A stretch of DNA of 64,000 nucleotides from Castor canadensis (Eukaryota > Chordata > Mammalia > Rodentia > Castoridae), in the NCBI RefSeq assembly GCF_047511655.1, contig NC_133389.1:29301501-29365500 (forward strand). Direction: 5' to 3'. The notes under the pieces are model-generated. The model was not told the origin of the DNA, ran no database searches, and was given only the letters and a program-made list of their open reading frames with translations. Positions 45,876 to 57,309 of the stretch are shown one piece after another; positions within the stretch are counted from its first letter, which is position 1, and every line of letters begins with the position of its first letter. The translations under genes were made by a program, and so were the position numbers.

Positions 45876-47324
45876 AGGTCATTCCTCTCCTTTGACAAAT
45901 AAGGAAACTGAGGTTCAGGAGATTAGATGCCAGGAGTCATGCTGCTACCTCTGGAAGCAAGCATCACTTGGAGGTGAGGCCCTGCTTGGATGATTTTCAG
46001 AGCTCCGGAGAAAACAGTCACCTGTGTGGCTAGGGCAAGGGAGCATACACTGTTGTGGTGTGTGAGTGACTGACAGGTACCAGGAATGCCTTCTTGTCTA
46101 GAAACTTCTCCCTCATCAAACTGGCAGGGCTGCCAGAAATCCCAGCAGAGGCTCCTCACTGAGAACTAGCAGAGTCTGAGGTTAGCCCTGCTGGGGTACC
46201 GTGCAGGGACCTCCTCCAGCTCTTGGCCTTTCTTGTCCCACATACATTACCCCTGAACTGTCTAGGACCCCAATTGTGCTCAGGTGGTTACTTTCAGTTA
46301 TCAGTTACAAGCAGACTGTTGGCCCTGTAGGCAACAGTGGTGTCTTCTAGTGCTGCTAACGAAGACCATTCAGAATTGTGTAGGGAAAGACCACCATTCT
46401 TCTGGAGCAATGAGCCACAGGTCAGTGGATATTTTAGCCACAGGGGATAGCCCCTGTGCCTCTTCAAGTCATGCCTGTCCTTGCCTGGTGCCCCTGACAA
46501 ACTGCTGGGATATCTAATGTAATCCTTGTCACTTGGGATGGGAGTTTGACTGGGGACACCTCTGTGGCCACAGTCCCCTTACCCACCGGGAAGGATCGGA
46601 CTCAAGAAGCAATTGGTTTGTGCCCAGCTGCTTCCTCCCTCTGCTTCTTCCCCTTTTCTGGGACTGATGGCAGTGTTCGGGCCAGCTGGTCAGGAAAGGC
46701 ATGAAGTCTTGGGGACCAGATGGGAACAGCTGCCTGTCTGTCCTCTATTGACCTGAGGATGTGGGAATGACGGTGGCTTTGTCTTGCTCTTTAAAGCCCA
46801 CAAGGACAGGGCTTGTAAGGACAAGTTTCAGTTTCATTTTGTCCTAGGGCACCTGGTCAGCCTTTTAGTGACCTCTGTGTAAGGTCCTGGGCTCTATCAT
46901 CAAGGCTGTGATTTCCTTGTGGAGCCCAAGTGTCTGCAGTGCCTAGTGCCCAGTGCCTGTGCCCCACAGTCTCAATCTGTTTTGGCTCAGCTTCCCTGGT
47001 GACTCCAGCCTCTGAGTGGATGCTCGCTGCACTTGGCCCAAACCTACCATATGCTAACCAGGTGCTCTGTTGTCAGTCTACACTCCCAGCCTCCAACCAT
47101 ATGCAAAGGCAGAACCTGCTATTACCCTTGTGCCAGGAATGGAGAGCTGTGGGTGTGCCAGTGTCCCCTACAACAGCAGATTGTCTCCGCCTGCCTTCTG
47201 TGCCAGAAGACCCACGTTAGAAATCTGTGACTTAGGGTCGTCAATCAGATTGGAAAAGATCTCAGAGATGGATTGGTCCAGGCTCTTCATTTTATAATAC
47301 TCTGTGGTTTGTTTTATTTAAAGA
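45876..47324. other. Intron, no exon recognised (1.4 kb)
   Basis: Repeat-poor, GC-moderate; short frames only. Confidence 0.5.
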
Positions 47325-47335
47325 CTTCATTGCTA

Positions 47336-47421
47336 GGCTGGAGGAGTGGCTCAAATGGTAGAGCACCTGCCTAGCAAGTGTGAGGCCCTGAGTTCAACCC
47401 CCAGCACCACCAAAAAAAAGG
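47336..47421 (+). repeat. ID-like SINE monomer with 11-bp TSD
   Basis: Flanked by cttcattgcta at 47325-47335 and 47422-47432. Clean boundaries show the monomer moves on its own. Confidence 0.92.
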
Positions 47422-47503
47422 CTTCATTGCTAAATGACCTACAGCAATAGCCCCTGTGATGATATTATGAATACTGGATAATAGAAACATCATTTTAGTT
47501 GTT

Positions 47504-47724
47504 TTTTATTATAAAAATTTATTAGGATATATTCATTATGGGGGGGATTCATAGTGACAGTTCCGATTAGGTTTATGTTGTACATTGGTGAGTTCACCCC
47601 CATTCTCTCTCCCCCCATCCTGTCCCCGTCCTACTTAAAGCAATTACAAGAGGTTTCTTTGTTCTATTTCATAAAAGTATATGGAGTCCATCAGCTATCT
47701 ACCCCCACTTTAATCTCCTCCCCC
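47504..47724 (-). repeat. L1 3' UTR insertion (second 3' UTR type), 11-bp TSD
   Basis: 'ttattaggatatattcattatg', 'ttatgttgtacattggtgag' and a polypyrimidine tract. Flanked by ttttagttgtt at 47493-47503 and 47725-47735. Related to the element at 61.0-61.6 kb, not to those at 0.2-5.5 kb. Confidence 0.8.
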
Positions 47725-47799
47725 TTTTAGTTGTTGTTTTGAAAGAGCATGGGGAACACAGGGCTAAAGGAGAGAAGAAATCCTGGACCTGGAGTTGTA

Positions 47800-47960
47800 C
47801 GGAGGCTTGAATGCTTCTGCTCTCTACAGTAGCTGGGCAGTTTATGAATCTAATCTCTCATGGCCTCAATTTCCTCATCTGTGAGATGGGGATAATAATA
47901 GCTACCTGCAAGCTCGTAAGAGGGTTAGAAAGAGCAATTAACCTTGCACACTGCCTAAGC
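47800..47960 (+). repeat. MIR SINE
   Basis: 'cctcaatttcctcatctgtgagatggggataataatagctacctgc'. Confidence 0.85.
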
Positions 47961-48875
47961 ATATATTTTAAAATCCGTCAGCATTCATTTTAATAAGCTA
48001 ATAGCTCACAAATTTCAAAAGATAATAATGGAGGTAATTCCACTGTGATAGGAATTCCTCCTGTTTTAAAATTGCTTCTCTGAGATGTGATTGATTTTTG
48101 TCTTGGTCGTTAGTGCTGAGAACCATTGCCTTGAGGGCTGGGGGTTCAATCCCACATCTGAGGGTTGTGAGGGTTACACAACAGGGACCTGGCTGAGCCT
48201 GGTTGTTGTCAACAATCACAACGACAAGAGGAAAGCTGAGCCTCAAGGAATGTATTCCAGGCTTTGTAACTGGAACATCTAGATGGAAGCTATTTTAATT
48301 TCATCAGGCAAGTAACTTTTGAGGAAGTATGGGCATTAGGTGGCACTATAAACTCTTCAGTGTTTGAAGCTTCTAAATAATCACTCTTGAATAAATTAGT
48401 TTCTATAGTTCTTTTAAGATAGATTTCATTAGGTCTAAGCTAGCATTCCTCAAAAGCTTAACTTGCAAGGTGCAAAAGGAAGGTGCCAAGATGCTGCATG
48501 GCTGCTCTCAGCACCTCCAAAGCCTTGGTAGTAGTCACGAGTTAGCACAAACACTTCATTAAAAAAATTCTTTTAACACATATTTTTGTAATGAAAATAT
48601 GGAATGCAAGAACCTGGAGAACAATGTAAGAAACATCATGTAGAAGTGACTGAGAGTGAGCAATATGAACATCCTACCGTGTTAATTTCAAATGTTTTCC
48701 TTCTTTTAAAATAAACCAGACAAAACCAAAACAAGCATGGTACCACTTAGCACCCGATTTTGCCCTATCTTGTTGGCTGACGTTTTCAGGCGTGTTAATT
48801 TAGTTGTTCATTAATGTTTTCATGTGTGCAGGTTTAGATCTCATGTGTGCTATTTTTTATGTTAGTATTTCATGT
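47961..48875. other. Intron, no feature recognised
   Basis: Unique, AT-moderate sequence; possible conserved spots near 48730-48860. Confidence 0.45.
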
Positions 48876-49010
48876 GTGGATGGGGATGTAGCTCAGTGGT
48901 AGAGCACTTGCCTAGCATGGGCGATGCCCTGAGATGATCGATCCCCAGAACCACAAGAAATCAGTTAGAAGCCAGTCTGGGCTACATAGAGAGATCCTGC
49001 CTCAAATAAT
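48876..49010 (+). repeat. ID-like SINE plus B1-like tail fragment
   Basis: 'tggggatgtagctcagtggtagagcacttgcctagcatg', then 'gaagccagtctgggctacatagagag'. Ends in an (AATAAT)-rich tail to 49035. Confidence 0.85.
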
Positions 49011-49035
49011 ATTAATAATAAAATAATAAATAATC

Positions 49036-50606
49036 ATGTGTTAGTTTAGTCTCTCAACTTTATGGTAAGCATTTTGAAACAGGTCTTTGCTCTCTGTTGT
49101 CCCTTGTCCCAGTGACTCACACAATATCTGGAGTGTCATCTGGAGTGAATACATTTCTCTTTCCTTTGTTATCCTCCTCGTACCTTCAAACACTTTCCTC
49201 ACGGGGTTCAACTGGCTAGTCACAGACGGCACCTACACTTAGCGCAGGAATAGAATTTAAATTGAAAATGACGCGATTAGTTTTTTAAGATAAGTCAGAA
49301 AACATTGCTAGACTAAAAGAAGGAATAAGCTTTAATTCCATGAACAAAAGTAGCCAGTAATCATATAAGGGTATGAAACCTTATAAAAGCAGGGCTACTA
49401 ATGTACATCCCCTTTTGTAGTCTGACTTTTCAAAATTTCTTTTATAACGAGCACCTTTCATTTCCTTCTTGAGGACTGTAATTGATGCCTGCTAGTGGTC
49501 TCTTACTTCTACAACCTGGGAGGGACTGTCTCCTGTGGGTGACACAGTGACAGTGCGGCTAGCTGACGTTTTGTGCAGGCTGTGGGAAAGTCTTGCTGGT
49601 CAGATTATTTTAAAAGAGCCCGTGAGCATCCTGGACTGGGAACTGATTTGAGTGTGCTCATAAGCCACCTAATTTGCAAAATTTCAGATGGAAATGTTTC
49701 CCTAGCCCTATAGGCAGCCTGGTAAAGGCTTTTACAAATAAAAGTTTTTAGAATCATACATCCTTGAGATCTTGGACAGGTTCCTAACCTCTCTAAAGTG
49801 TGTTTTCCATCATCTATAAGTGGGACTAATGAGACTTTTGGCACTGCTGGAGTAGGGTCCATAGTGAGCACTCAACAGATGTCTCTTCTGAATAAACCAA
49901 ACTCAGAGGCTCACCAAGCAATGCCTCACTGATCTCTTAAATAGTGAAACGTAACCACTTCAATAAATAAATGAATGAATAACTACAAAATCAGACCAAA
50001 ATCGAATGCTGCTGTTTTCTGAATGGACTGAGAACCGATGGGCATTTCTGCCTTGACTTCAGACTTCTGTGAGTTATATCTATTCCTTTCCCAGGCTGAG
50101 CTCTCAGTGCTACTGAGATTGAGAGGGTGAAAAAGGAACCAGCAGTCATTCAACAAAGCATCGATTGAGTGCCTCATGTATGCAGCTCTCTATTAGCTGA
50201 GCACATGGGAAGGGAGCAAAACTTCCAAGGAGCAGTGGGCATTGAAACTGATGGTTCAGCTGCGTGACATTTTTGGTCAAGGACTCTGGAGACATTTGAG
50301 ACAGTTCCCTCTCTTGAAAGATTGGAACAAGTGGCCACAAGAGGTGCAGAAACTCAAGTAGGGGCGTCAGCTTATAGTGGGGTGCAGAGACTCAACAAGG
50401 AGCTTCAGCTCATAATTAGGTTGTGGACAGATCTGCTTAGGCACCCATCTCTGTCCCTGTTTCCTTAGTGGAGAGGCTATTTATTATTTAGGTTTTATGA
50501 AAATGTTTTCTACTTTTTTCATCTGTCTCTGTATATTGTTCTGTGACAGTAGTTCCCACACCAGAATAATTTTGCTTCCAGGGGACACTTGGCTATGCCT
50601 AGAGAC
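49036..50606. other. Intron; MIR-like piece at about 49760-49870, otherwise nothing
   Basis: 'cttggacaggttcctaacctctctaaag' and 'ccatcatctataagtgggac' are MIR-like. Confidence 0.45.
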
Positions 50607-50723
50607 TTTTTATTTTTCTTTTGAGACAGAGTCTACATAGCCTAGGCTAGCCTTGAACTTACAATCCTTTTGTCTGTGTCTTCTAAGTGCTGGGATTACA
50701 GGCGTGCACCATTATACCAGCCC
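50607..50723 (-). repeat. B1-like SINE
   Basis: 'cttttgagacagagtctacatagcctaggctagcc' to 'ggcgtgcaccattataccagcc'. Confidence 0.85.
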
Positions 50724-51148
50724 CTGAGACATTTTTGATCGCCACAACAGAGGGCTGGGCTTGAAGTTCGGCTGGTGTCTAATAGCAGAGACCAGGGATG
50801 TTGCTTAACATCCTATGAAACTCAAGACAGTCTCATAACAAAGAACTCTCCAGCCACAGTGCCAGCTAGAGAAAGCTTGTCTCAGGTGAACATGTGGGAA
50901 CCAGCCTTTTCTTCTTAGCCATCTCCTTTGAGCTGGTTGGTTTCCCTCTTGAGAGACTGGAGGATCCAATGTACCTTGCAGCATTTGGAAGCTAGATACA
51001 CTCAGCAGACTTCAGGTGCCCCCAGCTGTTTCCAGTGCAGAGACTCTGCTTGTGAGGAGAACGGTGCAGAACCTCCCGTGTCAGTTACCCCAGGGAGCAA
51101 GCCTGCTGCCATCTGTGGTGTGACTGCTTGGACTTGGGAAGGGGAACT

Positions 51149-51150
<2 letters not shown>
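50724..51150. other. Intron, no feature recognised
   Basis: Unique-looking sequence. Confidence 0.5.
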
Positions 51151-51198
<48 letters not shown>

Positions 51199-51200
51199 GT
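51151..51200 (+). repeat. (GT)n microsatellite
   Basis: About 24 GT units interrupted once by ATAT. Confidence 0.97.
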
Positions 51201-51696
51201 AGTGGGGACAGTTTGTCTAACTGCCCCGTATGTGTAAGACTATGTCTGACTTAATATAGTCCTCTTGCTTTTGCCATCTTGCACACCCACTATGGTGGCC
51301 CTTGGCCCCTCCCATGTCTGAGCCTTTGGGCGTTGTGCCCTCCAACTAGATCTGCTTCTTGGAGATCATTGGGATTCTGCTTCCTGTGCTCTAAGTCAAT
51401 TACCCATCTGCCTGTCATCTTCTAAAATGTTATTGCTAGTGTCTTCTGTCACCTCCTTTCCTCGCCAATGTCCACATGTATTGCTTTGCTGTCATTTTCA
51501 TCAAGTGTGGGGAGAGAGTGGAGAGAAACACTGTTACGTCCTTGTTTCCTTGAGCTGGGAGTGGCATCCTTATGTACTGGTTTAAAATCCTTGAAGTGTA
51601 CTTCGCCTCTGTGCTGGCGACTGGAGTTCTTTTGGCTTAAGTGTCTAGAGGCAGGAATTGAGGGATGGCACCATGCAGGGGATTGAAGAGTTGTAT

Positions 51697-51800
51697 GTTC
51701 TTAATCTCACTGAGCCTCACTTTCCCTGTGTGTAAAATGTGTGATCTCAGCCCTGTAGTAATGATGAAAGGGTGGATGCAGGAGAGCAGAGACACTAGAC
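51697..51800 (+). repeat. MIR remnant shortly before the cassette exon
   Basis: 'cttaatctcactgagcctcactttccctgtgtgtaaaatg' is the MIR core, ending about 170 bases before the exon. Confidence 0.6.
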
Positions 51801-51972
51801 GGGTGCAATCTACTATCGTCATTCTTGTGGTTGCAGTCTTCACCATTGTTTACAACAAGTATATGGTCAAGGTGATGTGTCTCATGGGCACCATGACAGA
51901 ATGTGGCTCTCTGATAGACAGGCTGAACCCAACAAATGAGTGTGTGTACCGACTGCCTCGTTTTCTTGCCAG

Positions 51973-52080
51973 AGGCCTTCAGTTCGGTTGGCAGAATGGT
52001 GACCAGCTGGCCAATTGGACGGGGTTCTTTAATGTCACCGATGACCCAGCAGTGCAGAGCAGCAGTGACTCCAGCTCCAG
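51973..52080 (+). CDS. ST8SIA5: ST8SIA5 cassette exon 2: alternative 36-residue stem insert
   Basis: Seen: acceptor ttttcttgccag, 108 nt of open frame, donor CCAG|gtacag. The first base completes R44 left open by exon 1. The exon then encodes GLQFGWQNGDQLANWTG followed by a short Ser-rich tail ending SSS, and leaves 'AG' to complete an Arg in the next exon. Both ends are phase 2 and 108 is divisible by 3, so including or skipping it keeps the frame. It carries two N-glycosylation sequons, NWT (insert residues 14-16) and NVT (20-22). Family knowledge, from memory: mouse ST8Sia V has short and long isoforms of 376 and 412 residues, a difference of exactly 36, with a similar GxQFGWQ...NWTG insert in the stem. 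Inference: this is that long-isoform exon, lengthening and glycosylating the lumenal stem without touching the catalytic domain. The preceding intron is also open in this frame; see findings. Confidence 0.87.
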
Positions 52081-53514
52081 GTACAGAACCCAGAAAATGG
52101 CAGGGAGGGGGGAGCCTATCCTGTGGGGACCCTGCAGTCCCTGCCTGATGGCAGAGCTGCCATTGGGGAAGGAGTGCCTTGTCCCAGTGGCTCACAGCTT
52201 GCTGCCTGTCCCCATTAACTTCAGGGATGAGTGGAAGTGAAGGGTGAGGGGGTAGGACCCAAACCCCAGCAATGTAGGGACTCACTGGCCCCTCTGGGTG
52301 GGGTGACGTGGGGGAGTCTGGGTCTCAAGCCTCCATTTGAAGCTGTGTCCCCACAGCAGGGATTTCAGAAGTCAGCTGGCAAGTATGTGTGTGGGTATGT
52401 GGATGGCACCAGGGGTGGGTGTTGTGAGGGGTTTCTCTGCTCCTCTGAAGTCCAGTGCCCAGTGAGGCTGCCCTTTGACTGAGGCAAGGCCACTTGCATT
52501 AAGACAGTCCCAAGAGGTGACATTTATACCATCACATGATTATTTCCTCTTGATCTGTTGCATTGTTTGGAGCTAAAGCCAGTGACGTAGGGTACTCTGC
52601 TTGCTGTGGAGTAGGAGCTCAGTGGTATCTGTTAAGTGGGTGATGGAATACTCGCAGGTGAGACCACTCCTTGTCCAGAGGGATTGTGGGGAATTTCTGC
52701 AGACAAAGCAGAACGCTATTTTTTCTTAGTTGTGGCTGGAACCTACCCGCTGAGGGTTTCTAGGGGCTCGTTAACTTGTTTGGTTCTTTAATTTTTGTTA
52801 TTTCTAAGCCTGGGCTGACTCTCAGATCCACTTCCCTCCAAAAGAAGCTTGGGCTTTCCTTGAGGTTAATTTTGACCCCTCAACATGTATTTGATCCTTC
52901 AGAGAAGCAATAATGAGTTTTTCAGGGACCCCCAATAGGTATGCTTTTGTTAAGTGCTTTCAAAGTGTAAAGGTGACTGGGATGTCAGAAACCAAGAGGG
53001 CTGATGCCCACAGAGCAGCCTGAAAGTGTGAGATGGTCACACACCATGACCAGGCCTTGATACTGGCCTCTTGGACCACAGTTCTTCCTCCATATGGGTA
53101 GCAGGAGCCCTGGCCAGCCACACAGCCCCTGGGATGTCACAGGGAAGGTGAGTGATCCACAGTTGTCCTTCAGATGTTGAGTACCCCATGCTCATGTGTC
53201 CGCTGTGTGTCCCGCCTGCCCAGATGGGAGGTGGTCTAGGTGAGTGAGCAGGTGTTCACCATCCGGGGAAGCCTCATGGAAGAGGTAGATACTTGAAAGG
53301 CTTTGATTGGAAAATGCTAGATTGAGCAAAAGGACACTCTGGGAGGCTGCTTCTGGACAGATGTCCCCAGTCAGAGGCTGACACCATTACATGGATTCTG
53401 TCCTTAACTTTCTCTGTTGCTAGTGTCTCCTGCCGCTTCCTTAATGTCTGCTCTCACTCTCTTCCCTTCTTACCTTTCCCTTTCTTCCTGTTTCCTTTTT
53501 TAGCCCACCTTTCC
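52081..53514. other. Intron, no exon recognised
   Basis: Repeat-poor 1.4 kb with no splice-bounded sialyltransferase sequence. Confidence 0.5.
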
Positions 53515-53567
53515 TTCTCTCTCTCTTTCTCTCTTTCTTTGTGTGTGTGTGTGTGTGTGTGTGTGTG
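53515..53567 (+). repeat. (CT)n then (GT)n tract abutting a SINE
   Basis: CT-rich to 53540, then GT units 53541-53567, ending where the reversed ID box begins. Confidence 0.95.
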
Positions 53568-53978
53568 ACTGGGGTTTGAACTCAGGGCTTTTCACTTGCT
53601 AGAAAGTTGCTCTATCATTGAGCCATGCTTCTAACCCCTTTTGTTCTGGTAATTTTGGGGACAAGGTCTTGCTTTTTGTCTAGGCTAGCCTGGACCACAA
53701 TCCTTCTGTGTTACACTTCCTGCCATCACCAAGACCCAATTTTTTTTTCTCATTGAGACGGGATCTCACAAACTTTTTTGCTCAGGCTGGCCTCCAACTG
53801 CAGTCCTCCCAGTCTCAGCCTCCCATGTAGCTTGGGATGACAGGCAAATGCCACCACACCCACCTTTTGGTCAAGATGAGGTCTTGATAACTTTTTACCC
53901 GGTCTGCCTCCAACCACATTCCTCCTGATATCAGCCTCTCAAGTAGCTAGGATTACAGGCATGAGTCACCAGTACCTG
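53568..53978 (-). repeat. Tetrameric compound SINE (ID-like + three B1-like boxes)
   Basis: ID box 53568-53637, then three successive B1-like boxes ending near 53740, 53865 and 53978 ('gggatgacaggcaaatgccaccac', 'ggattacaggcatgagtcacc'). Confidence 0.75.
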
Positions 53979-55010
53979 GCTTGGCCCACCTTTCTCCTTC
54001 CTTTTCTCATCCCCCTTGCTCTTTATTTTCTCTTCCTCTCCTCCTCCAGATGACTCGGGACAGCGTCTCTTTCCCTGTCACTGGAATCCCTCAGAGTAGG
54101 AAACATTGCTGGGTTCCATCAGTTTGGTTTTGGAATTCAAATGCACTTTATTCAATGTCCAATGTTCAATTACCAGCTGAGTTGACTTCCTTTTGGAAAG
54201 CTGCCATTTAACCAAGAACTCCCTCTGTCCACACATCCCAAATTTCTCTGGGGACAATTCCAATTTCAAATATCAATTGCCAGTTGACCCTCAAGGTACC
54301 CCCATATGAGAAAGACTGCAAAATGTTTTGTTCCCATGTATGGGAAATAATGGTTAATGTAATCAGAACTGAACCACATGTGGGAGAGTTTTCACCTTGG
54401 TGAGTAAGCAGCTTGTGCCTTCTTTAAAATGAGTTGGACAGCAACTGACAGCAGATTTCCAGGGCCTGGAGAAGGACCTAACAAGGGAGGACCTACTGAG
54501 TACATCATATTCATCATCCCCATTACCAGTTCTGCATGTGGGATGGGCTGGAGAAGACTCTTCATAGTGTTAGTCGCCTATTGAATAATTCAGTGTGTGT
54601 CATATTTTGCTATCTATAGTTGTATGGTGTGTGGAAATACAGTACAATCTGTCATCATTTATTATTAACAGGGCTGGAAGGGAAGTCAGGTGGTACCAAA
54701 TATAACCAGAGGATAAACAGGGGCAAAACAGCAAATGATTCACACATACTATGCTTAAACAGGAGCCACAAGGAGCTCCTGTTTAAGTCTGAATGATCAG
54801 GCTAGGAAACTTCCAGCTGGACCACAAAGAAGATCTATACCGGATAGATCTCATTGGGCACACACTGGGGAAACTCTGGGTTGAATTGGAAAGTGTGTAA
54901 TTTAGAAAATACACACTGACTTCTAGTTTTGCAAAGGTCAAGTCTAGCTCTGAAAGTGTTGTCTAAAAAGCATCCTTAGAGGAACTGCTTCAATGAGCAG
55001 ATAGGAATAA
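53979..55010. other. Intron, no feature recognised
   Basis: Unique-looking sequence. Confidence 0.5.
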
Positions 55011-55315
55011 TTTTTTGGCAGTACTGGGATTTGAATTCAGGGCCTTGTGCTTGCTAGACAGGCACTCTACCACTGGACCCATACCCTCAGGCTTTTTTTG
55101 CTTTAGTTGTTTTTTAAGTAGAATCTTGTGTTTTTGCCTGTAGCTGGCCTCGAACCATGATCTTCCTACCTAGACATCCCTTGTAGCTGGAATGATAGGC
55201 AAGTGCCACTCATAGTCAGCTTGACTGAAGTGGGGTCTTCCTAAGTTTTTGCCTGGGCTGGCCTTGAGTTGCCATCCTTACAGTCTCTGCCTCCTGAGTA
55301 GCTGAGTGTCTTGGC
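55011..55315 (-). repeat. Trimeric compound SINE (ID-like + two B1-like)
   Basis: 'ggcagtactgggatttgaattcagg', then 'agctggaatgataggcaagtgcc', then 'cagtctctgcctcctgagtagctgag'. Confidence 0.85.
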
Positions 55316-57309
55316 TCTCTAGCCTGGTTTAGCTCCCCATCTGCACAGTGACTGCTCTGGGGTAAGGGAAGGCAACTTCCCCACTTGGTGGCCTTGGTCT
55401 TGCAGGGTGGGCACCTGTTCCTGGGGATTCCGCTTTTTGAAAGGGAGTCCATCGTGGAGTTTCAGGTGTGGCAGTGAGGTGCCATTGGGCAGCACTCTGT
55501 ATTGTGGCTGTAGACTAGCGTAGTGTGAGCCTTTGTGGTCAATTTTTACTTCAGTGGCAAAGGAAGGTGGGTAGAAAGGGATAGAGCTCTTGGGATCCAT
55601 TCAACCGGGAAGAATTTGGAGAGAGTCAGGTGTGACAGAATGTTCTGAGTTGGGTGCTAGAAAAAAATAAACAAAACAAAAATGGCGGCTTTCCCTCTTC
55701 CTCTCGTGTACCAGATGTGGGCATCCTTCAGGCAGATGAGGCTGTCGATAAGGTAGCGTGGGGGTGTTGGTGAGGGGACTTCTCACATACGTTGTGCCAT
55801 GAGCGACCTGATCCCTGAGATTTGGCACCTTAATTGAGTCTCAGTGAAGTCTCCTTGGCAAATGACCACTTACATGAGCTTTCTGTGCCTCAGTTTCTTC
55901 ATCTGTAAACTGGGCCATTAACTCAGCTCTCTGATTGATATAAAGGAGGTCATATACTCCATAGCTTGCCAATGGCTCCACAGTTAAAAATCCTCACACA
56001 AGCCACTCCCACTCAGTCATAACTGGGGTCCCCTTCTGAATAGAGCCTGGCTTCAGATTAGCCTGTGACTCAGGGCATTGTCCTGGGGAGGTGGCATCTT
56101 TTCACCAGTTTGTTTCCTTGAAATTAAGGGGAAACCTGAATTAAACCTGAATTAAACTTTACCTACCTTTAAAATCACTAATTTTGGAGGTCACACAGCT
56201 GAGCAATGTATTTTTAGTCTCCCTCTAGCTTTGCTGTAGATAACACCTCTGATGTATGGGTCATGCTGATAATGGCTGCCTAGGTTACTTTTCAGGGACT
56301 TGAAGGCCAGTTTTGTCAAAACCACCAAACTTTTCACTTGGGCTTGCATAGTTGTCTGATGGGTGACCTTTTGATGTTAGCAGGCCCAAAACTCCACCCT
56401 GAGATCATACTGACACTGTCATTTTTTAAAGATGCATCCTATGGAGGCCATGACGATGTATTACGCATATGCAGACCACTCATATCCTCACCTCCAATCT
56501 CCTTTCTCTATGCCTTAAGTCACTCTGTTTCTTTATTCCACAAATAGCTCCAAACACTATCTTCAGGAAGACAGAGTTTTGAGACTTGCTCTCCAGTCTT
56601 CATACTGTGTCACCTTGCAAGTAAACTTTCCTGGAGAGCTAATGATTTCAGTTATTGACATACTGTACAGTGGATAAAACAGGGCTGCTTTGGTAACAGC
56701 CTCCTCTAGAAAGTGAGGAGTCTGGGTCAACCTTCTCACCCCAGTCTGTTCTCCCTTCAGCTGCCATCACCCACACTTCTTCTGTTCCCCATATCCCATG
56801 TTTCCTGCTTCCTTGACTGTCTTTAAGAACTTCATACCAGGTACTTGACAAAGGTAAGAGGCCTTGGGAAGGAGTGAGGATGGAAAGAAATAGAAAATAG
56901 AAAGAAGAGGGGCTTAGGTTGGGTTGGGAGGATCAGCATCCAACTGATAATCTTATCGGGGGCACTCAAAAGTGTTCTCTAGAACCTAAGACCTCTAGAA
57001 GCTCCTAGAAGCTCAATGTAACCTGATATTGCCTTACATCCTCCTTAATCAATGGCCACCAAGAATGTCCCGGGATAGTAGGTGATGGGGATGCACAACG
57101 CTGGCAAAGAGGCCATCTTCTAACACCTTGTTAGAGTGTGCCTCCTTGTGTTGAGGGTGAACCTTCCCTTCCTAATGCTCAGCTGGGCTTAGGGATTTGC
57201 TTTTCGGAGCCAGTTTCATCTCTTCTTCTTTCTGCTGCCCCTTCACACGTCAGAAGACGTCTCATTCTCTCCTCCCTTCCCCTGGACCCAGTCCTTCATA
57301 CACTCCTTC
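55316..57309. other. Intron; MIR scrap near 55885-55925, otherwise nothing recognised
   Basis: 'ctgtgcctcagtttcttcatctgtaaactggg' is MIR. A tandem 'gaattaaacct' duplication lies at about 56136-56157. Confidence 0.5.

Larger units (their letters stand above)
24157..51972 (+). other. ST8SIA5: ST8SIA5 intron 1 (27.8 kb)
   Basis: Bounded by donor gtaaga (24157) and acceptor ttttcttgccag (ending 51972). A plausible branch sequence, CTGAAC, lies about 45 bases before the acceptor. The intron is filled with SINEs, a fragmented L1, MaLR LTRs and microsatellites, listed separately. No other exon was recognised in it. A further short alternative exon, as suggested by several known mouse isoforms, could be present but cannot be picked out by eye. 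Confidence 0.8.

Noticed and set aside
51973..51974. Alternative acceptor two bases downstream (AGAG tandem)
   Set aside because: Using the AG at 51973-51974 would shift the frame and destroy the family-like GLQFGWQ peptide.
51707..52285. 192-codon minus-strand frame over the cassette exon
   Set aside because: It is antisense to a well-supported exon, spans a MIR and a splice site, and has no recognisable domain.
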